DNA from: UMGS1766 sp963597355 | GTDB lineage: Bacteria; Bacillota; Clostridia; Oscillospirales; Oscillospiraceae | Assembly (NCBI GenBank): GCA_963597355.1 | Contig: CAVBPR010000003.1 | Coordinates: forward strand, 1-64,000 | DNA: 64,000 bases | Direction of reading: 5' to 3' | Part shown: piece by piece, positions 59,890-64,000 of the stretch | Position numbering within the stretch: position 1 is the stretch's first letter | Layout: every line of letters starts with the position of its first letter | Program-made: the position numbers and the translations under genes | Notes under the pieces: generated by a model | The model's input: the letters and a program-made list of their open reading frames with translations, nothing else | Database searches by the model: none | What the model was told of the DNA's origin: nothing

Positions 59890-60027
59890 GATGATGCGCT
59901 CCTTTCTCGGTTGAATAACCTGGAAGCATGAGCTCCTGCTTCTTGTCTGTATTGTAGCATAACCGCAGACTAAATTGCAACTAAATTATGAACTTTTCAC
60001 AAATTTTTATGCGTTTGTTTCATCTCT

Positions 60028-60870
60028 TCAAAGAACCCGGCTGGCATGCCGCGTTACATGACACCCCAGATTGACACAGCATGGCAAACCGGCAATGTGC
60101 GTTGGATAGGCATTGATTGCCACTGCCAACGCAGTTACGCTTCCTCCAAGCCCCTGAGGGCCAATTCCAAGCCGATTCACTTTTTCGAGAATACGCTGTT
60201 CCATATCCGCATAAAAGGGATCTTGATTTTGTTCATTCACCGGACGAAGCAGTGCCCGTTTTGCCAAAATCGCCGCCAACTCAGCATCACCGCCCAGCCC
60301 AACGCCTACTACCACCGGTGGACAGGGATTGGACCCCGCAGCAGACACCGCCTGAACAATGACGTCCTCTATCGCCTCCTGGGTTACAGATGGCTTGAGC
60401 ATATGCAGACTGGTCATGTTTTCGCTTCCAAATCCCTTGGGCGCAACCGTAATGGTCAATTGATCTCCCTCTACAAGACGCAAATGAAGCACAGCAGGCG
60501 TATTGTCATTGGTGTTCACGCGACGAATGGGGTCGGACACAACGCTCTTGCGCAGATAGCCCTCGGTATAACCTCTTGCTACGCCCTGGTTAATCGCATC
60601 CTGCAGCAGGCCGCCGCTGATGTGAACCTCCTGCCCCAAATCACAGAACACAACCGCCATTCCGGTATCCTGACAAATAGGAAGATGCTTTTCATCTGCA
60701 AAAGTGAAATTCTCTACCAGATCTCCCAGTATGGATTTTCCCACCGGCGACACTTCCCTGTGCTCCGCATCGGAAATTGCCTCTCGCAAATCACACGGCA
60801 ACACACAATTTGCTTCAATGCACAGGTCACGCACCGTTTGAACAATTTGATCGAAGGTTATCTCTCTCAT
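60028..60870 (-). CDS. fumarate hydratase/tartrate dehydratase alpha subunit
   Basis: A 280-residue [4Fe-4S] hydro-lyase alpha (FumA N-terminal-like or TtdA). The cluster cysteines are in PICQDTGMAV near residue 65, GSNPCPPVVVG near 185 and GLPCCVNLGCH near 265, with KGFGSENM and RRVNTNDNTPAV also typical. The beta subunit is normally encoded next to it but is missing on both sides here (hpf and PHP phosphatase flank), so either beta lies elsewhere or this product works differently. It follows the PHP gene by 6 bases. Confidence 0.85.
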   Translation of the reverse strand: MREITFDQIVQTVRDLCIEANCVLPCDLREAISDAEHREVSPVGKSILGDLVENFTFADEKHLPICQDTGMAVVFCDLGQEVHISGGLLQDAINQGVARGYTEGYLRKSVVSDPIRRVNTNDNTPAVLHLRLVEGDQLTITVAPKGFGSENMTSLHMLKPSVTQEAIEDVIVQAVSAAGSNPCPPVVVGVGLGGDAELAAILAKRALLRPVNEQNQDPFYADMEQRILEKVNRLGIGPQGLGGSVTALAVAINAYPTHIAGLPCCVNLGCHVTRHASRVL

Positions 60871-60876
60871 GTCAAC

Positions 60877-61692
60877 TTAGTCCTCCAGTTTTATAAAATG
60901 CGGCTTTCGCTGGGCATAGGCGGCTATATAGCGAAATCCAAGTTCCTTCAGCACTGTATAGGCATCCGGAATACCGGATCCCACATACTCTTGCGCGTGG
61001 GCGTCACTGCCCACGGTAACAATCTCGCCGCCCAGTCCACGATACATTTTCATCAATTGAACATAATCCTCGCAAACGGACTTTCCCCAGTTTTTTGTGT
61101 TGACTTCCACTCCATATCCGTTTTCGACACAAAGTTTCAGAATGGTCCGAATTTGCTCCTGATAGCGATCCAGTGTGATCTTCTGACCGTCCCGATCCCG
61201 CATATAGCGCAGTGGATATGGAATATGCGCCAGAACGTCAAACTTTCCCCACTGTACGCTGCGAAACATAGACTGAAAATAATCATCCAAATGGGCATAA
61301 CATGTCTCAGGCGTATCGTAGCAAATATCATAGAAATCCGTCCGCCCGACTTCCATGCTTAAATTATGCACAGAACAAAGCACGCAGTCCAAGCCCGGCT
61401 CATCCTGCACCCGCTCCGCTGCTTCAAAATCAGCCGGTGCATTTCCCAACTCCAGCCCATAACGAATTTTTATCTGATTTCCCCAGGCGTTGATCGCCTG
61501 TCGCTGCTGTTCCCGCGCCGGAAGCCAATCAAAGCTGGGATTGTAACTGCCGTCAAAATCCAGAATATCATAGTGATCGGTAAAACAGATTTCATTCAAG
61601 CCGCGATCCACTGCACTTTGCGCCATCGCAATGCGGGGTGTTTCACTGTCCTTGGAAATGCTTGAATGCATATGGCTGTCTACAAGGTACAC
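60877..61692 (-). CDS. PHP-domain phosphoesterase, histidinol-phosphatase (HisJ/HisK)-like
   Basis: A 271-residue PHP protein with a GTG start at 61692. The metal-binding residues are in DSHMHSSIS near 5, TDHYDI near 39, GLELGN near 79, CSVHNL near 106, AHIPYP near 155 and VGSDAHAQEYVG near 228. The arrangement matches histidinol phosphatase of the HisJ type, but no his gene is present, so other phosphate monoesters are possible. It precedes the fumarase alpha gene by 6 bases. Confidence 0.85.
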   Translation of the reverse strand: MYLVDSHMHSSISKDSETPRIAMAQSAVDRGLNEICFTDHYDILDFDGSYNPSFDWLPAREQQRQAINAWGNQIKIRYGLELGNAPADFEAAERVQDEPGLDCVLCSVHNLSMEVGRTDFYDICYDTPETCYAHLDDYFQSMFRSVQWGKFDVLAHIPYPLRYMRDRDGQKITLDRYQEQIRTILKLCVENGYGVEVNTKNWGKSVCEDYVQLMKMYRGLGGEIVTVGSDAHAQEYVGSGIPDAYTVLKELGFRYIAAYAQRKPHFIKLED

Positions 61693-61781
61693 GAAAAATC
61701 ACATCCTCTGATCGATTTATCCCTTTGATCAACAGTATACCATAAATTTTATCAACTGCCACCCCCGCAGATCAAAACAAA

Positions 61782-61842
61782 ACAGCCCTCTTCAGAAGCA
61801 GTCGGAAATCGAGAACTACCCGTTGTTTCTGAAGAGAGCTGT
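61782..61842 (-). terminator. terminator of dnaJ (large-loop hairpin)
   Basis: ACAGCCCTCTTCAGAA and TTCTGAAGAGAGCTGT form a 16-bp stem with a loop of about 30 bases; on the minus strand it is followed by TTTTGTTTTG. Confidence 0.7.
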
Positions 61843-61876
61843 ATTATGTCTGAATCCTCGCTGTAAAAGCAAAAGA

Positions 61877-63052
61877 TTATTTTTTATTGCGTTTCTTCTC
61901 GAACAGGCCTTTTCCCTTGTTCGAAACCGGCTCACTGGTATCCAGCGGCTTGCCATGCATGGTGTCGTCAAAGCGGCGCAAAGCCTCTTTCTGTGCATCC
62001 GTCAGGCTTTTTGGCACCTGTACCCGAACGGTAACATACTGGTCACCCCGACCGCGACCATTCAGGTTGGGAATGCCCTGTCCACGCAAACGGAACGTGG
62101 TGCCCGTTTGTGTGCCGGCCGGAAGATTATACTTCACCTTTGTTCCGTCAATGGTGGGAATCTCCAACTCTGCACCCAATGCAGCCTGCACGAAGGATAT
62201 ATCCTGATCCATCATCACATTGCTGCGGTCTCTGCGGAAAATAGCGTGAGGCCGTACATCCACCGTAACCAGCAGATCGCCATTGGGTCCGCCGTTTGTG
62301 CCGGCATGTCCCTGTCCACGCAAGGAGAAGGTCGTTCCCACATCCGCACCGGCGGGAATTTTGACTGTGATCTTCTTCGGCTTACGCACATTGCCCTCGC
62401 CGTGGCAGGTACTGCAGGGCTGATGAACAATCTTGCCCTTGCCGCCGCAGCGCTGACAGGGCTGGGATGTGCTCATTACACCCAGAATTGTGCGCTGCTG
62501 TACCTGAACCGATCCGGTACCATGACAATCCGGGCAAATTTCGGCAGTTGTCCCGCTGGCACAACCGGTGCCGCGGCAATCCGGGCAGCTCTCTACCCGA
62601 TTTAGTGTGACCTCTTTTTCACATCCAAATGCAGCCTCTTCAAAGCTCAGCGTCATATTGACCCGGATATCCCGTCCCTGTGTCGGAGCATTGGGATTGC
62701 GTTGACGTCCGCCGCCAAAACCGCCAAAGCCACTGCCGCCGCCAAAGAAGCTGTTGAAGATGTCACCCACATCGAAGCCGTCAAATCCGCCACCGCCAAA
62801 GCCACCGGCTCCAAAGTTAGGATCAACACCCGCATGACCATACTGGTCATAACGCTGGCGCTTTTCCGCGTCGGACAGAACCTCGTAGGCTTCGTTCACC
62901 TCTTTGAACTTCGCCTCTGCCTCCGCATTGCCGGGGTTCAAATCCGGGTGGTATTTTTTTGCCAGTTTGCGATACGCCTTTTTAATCTCATCATCTGATG
63001 CAGAGCGATCCACGCCCAGCACCTCATAGTAATCTCGTTTATTCTCTGCCAT
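61877..63052 (-). CDS. dnaJ: chaperone DnaJ
   Basis: A 391-residue type I J protein. The J domain has KYHPDLNPG (HPD near 36), a Gly/Phe-rich linker at about 73-115, four CxxCxGxG zinc modules (CPDCRGTG, CPDCHGTG, CQRCGGKG, CSTCHGEG) and the C-terminal substrate-binding region. It stimulates DnaK. The ATG at 63052 (MAENKRDYY) follows GAAGGTGAGTTGT. It follows dnaK by 110 bases on the same strand, the usual order of the dnaK operon. Confidence 0.96.
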   Translation of the reverse strand: MAENKRDYYEVLGVDRSASDDEIKKAYRKLAKKYHPDLNPGNAEAEAKFKEVNEAYEVLSDAEKRQRYDQYGHAGVDPNFGAGGFGGGGFDGFDVGDIFNSFFGGGSGFGGFGGGRQRNPNAPTQGRDIRVNMTLSFEEAAFGCEKEVTLNRVESCPDCRGTGCASGTTAEICPDCHGTGSVQVQQRTILGVMSTSQPCQRCGGKGKIVHQPCSTCHGEGNVRKPKKITVKIPAGADVGTTFSLRGQGHAGTNGGPNGDLLVTVDVRPHAIFRRDRSNVMMDQDISFVQAALGAELEIPTIDGTKVKYNLPAGTQTGTTFRLRGQGIPNLNGRGRGDQYVTVRVQVPKSLTDAQKEALRRFDDTMHGKPLDTSEPVSNKGKGLFEKKRNKK

Positions 63053-63103
63053 ACAACTCACCTTCTTGTGAGATAACTCATTTTTATTTTCGGTTAGTCA
63101 AAC

Positions 63104-63147
63104 GGCCGGAACGGGCGGGGCAGATGCCCGCCCCGCTGCGCTCCGGC
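63104..63147 (-). repeat. GC-rich hairpin between dnaK and dnaJ
   Basis: GCCGGA/TCCGGC flank an imperfect inner GGCGGGGC/GCCCGCC stem. No T-run follows, so partial attenuation or message processing between dnaK and dnaJ is possible. Confidence 0.5.
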
Positions 63148-63162
63148 TGAATACGCTGGTTC

Positions 63163-64000
63163 TTACTTGTTGTCGTCATCTACGACCTGATAATCTGCGT
63201 CGTAGTAATCCTGACCATTGTTGCCGGCAGCACCAGCATCGGCAGTTGTGTCAGCACCTGCGGCTCCCTGAGGATTGGCCTGCTGATAGAGCTTGGCGGA
63301 GACATCATAGAATGCCTTTGTCAGTTCCTCGGTAGCGGACTTGATTGCCTCAACATCGGTGCCCTTCATCGCATCCTGCAGCTTGGTCTTTGCAGATTCA
63401 ATCTTGCCCTTTTCATCCGCAGTGACCTTGTCGCCCAACTCACTCAGAGTCTGGTCGCACTGGTAAATCATCTGATCTGCCTGGTTGCGAACATCCACTT
63501 CTTCCTTGCGCTTTGCGTCCTCAGCAGCGTACTGAGCAGCCTCTTCCACAGCCTTATCAATGTCTTCCTTGCTCAGGTTGGAGGAAGATGTGATTGTGAT
63601 GTTCTGCTCCTTGCCGGTGCCCAGATCCTTAGCGGACACGTTTACAATGCCGTTTGCATCGATATCAAAGGTGACCTCAATCTGAGGAACACCGCGGCGG
63701 GCAGGTGCGATGCCGTCCAATGTGAAGCGGCCCAGAGTCTTGTTGTATGCTGCCATCTCGCGTTCGCCCTGGAGGACATGAACCTCAACCGAGGGCTGGT
63801 TATCTGCGGCGGTAGAGAAAATCTGGCTCTTCTTGACCGGAATTGTCGTGTTGCGCTCGATCAGCTTGGTGAACACGCCGCCCATGGTCTCGATGCCCAG
63901 AGACAGAGGCGTAACGTCCAGCAGAAGCAGACCCTTCACATCGCCGGACAGAACGCCGCCCTGAATTGCAGCACCCACAGCAACGCACTCATCGGGGTTG
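63163..64000 (-). CDS. dnaK: chaperone DnaK, C-terminal part (5' end outside window)
   Basis: The frame is open to the window edge and carries NPDECVAVGAAIQGGVLSGD at the cut, the end of the ATPase domain. The interdomain linker GLLLLDVTPLSLGIE and the substrate-binding beta domain (VHVLQGEREMAAYNKTLGRF) follow, with the helical lid and an Ala/Gly-rich tail ending YYDADYQVVDDDNK. About 279 residues of some 610 are visible. Expected upstream genes (hrcA, grpE) lie outside the window. Confidence 0.96.
   Translation of the reverse strand, partial: NPDECVAVGAAIQGGVLSGDVKGLLLLDVTPLSLGIETMGGVFTKLIERNTTIPVKKSQIFSTAADNQPSVEVHVLQGEREMAAYNKTLGRFTLDGIAPARRGVPQIEVTFDIDANGIVNVSAKDLGTGKEQNITITSSSNLSKEDIDKAVEEAAQYAAEDAKRKEEVDVRNQADQMIYQCDQTLSELGDKVTADEKGKIESAKTKLQDAMKGTDVEAIKSATEELTKAFYDVSAKLYQQANPQGAAGADTTADAGAAGNNGQDYYDADYQVVDDDNK

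Noticed and set aside
60046..61362. 438-residue plus-strand open frame opposite the fumarase and PHP genes
   Set aside because: Spans two unrelated minus-strand genes in antisense; shadow frame.
1..64000. CRISPR array, prophage, insertion sequence, tRNA or rRNA gene
   Set aside because: No regularly spaced direct repeats, transposase or integrase motifs, cloverleaf with CCA-adjacent arms or rRNA segments were recognised on either strand.

Overview
The window looks like the chromosome of an anaerobic, low-to-mid GC Bacillota, most likely a gut member of class Clostridia (Oscillospiraceae-like). This rests on a four-subunit 2-oxoacid:ferredoxin oxidoreductase, a desulfoferrodoxin-type superoxide reductase, and Firmicutes RNA regulators (T-box, Mn2+ yybP-ykoY, glycine riboswitches). 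Other support is a PhoP-type Pho box, RqcH, mini-RNase III, YerC/YecD and long-form HPF, AGCS symporters and strong Gram-positive Shine-Dalgarno sites. It is mostly core genome with short operons separated by clear hairpin terminators. I see no tRNA, rRNA, CRISPR array, prophage or insertion sequence.

Layout. 1-3.3 kb: a decayed TIGR04076-like gene, then a Mn2+ riboswitch controlling a P-type cation ATPase. 3.3-6.7 kb: a por-type oxidoreductase operon (gamma-delta-alpha-beta, minus strand) behind a T-box leader whose specifier reads ATC (Ile). 6.8-15.3 kb: RodA/FtsW-family protein, rqcH, mrnC, an EamA transporter, hslO, a YerC-like regulator, purA and a first AGCS symporter. 15.5-25 kb: a deaminase, then a PocR-domain sensor and AraC regulator that both lack phosphotransfer residues, an OFA-like MFS transporter, an L-cysteine desulfidase, a BaiCD-like flavin reductase and a DUF401 transporter. 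25-31 kb: a surface-glycan operon (ABC exporter, two glycosyltransferases, initiating sugar transferase).

31-44.4 kb: pcrA, a broken acyl-ACP thioesterase, a zinc-ribbon protein, guaB, a glycine-riboswitch AGCS symporter, a GGDEF/LOG/acetyltransferase/small-membrane-protein operon, lrgAB, a dihydrouridine synthase with a LysR regulator. 44.7-52 kb: an iron alcohol dehydrogenase, superoxide reductase, and the Pho block pstS-pstC-pstA-pstB-phoU plus a DUF4003-like gene with a matching Pho box. 52-64 kb: a beta-helix lipoprotein, a cobalamin adenosyltransferase, a third AGCS symporter (second glycine riboswitch), lysA, a MATE exporter, hpf, an orphan fumarase alpha subunit, a PHP phosphatase, dnaJ and the 3' part of dnaK.

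The strongest signals are regulatory. An Ile-type T-box on an oxidoreductase suggests it may supply isoleucine precursors. The sensor/regulator pair has apparently lost phosphotransfer. A Pho box of the same four-repeat architecture precedes both pstS and a gene of unknown function. Motifs and coordinates were read directly; family names come from memory of protein families, without database searches.
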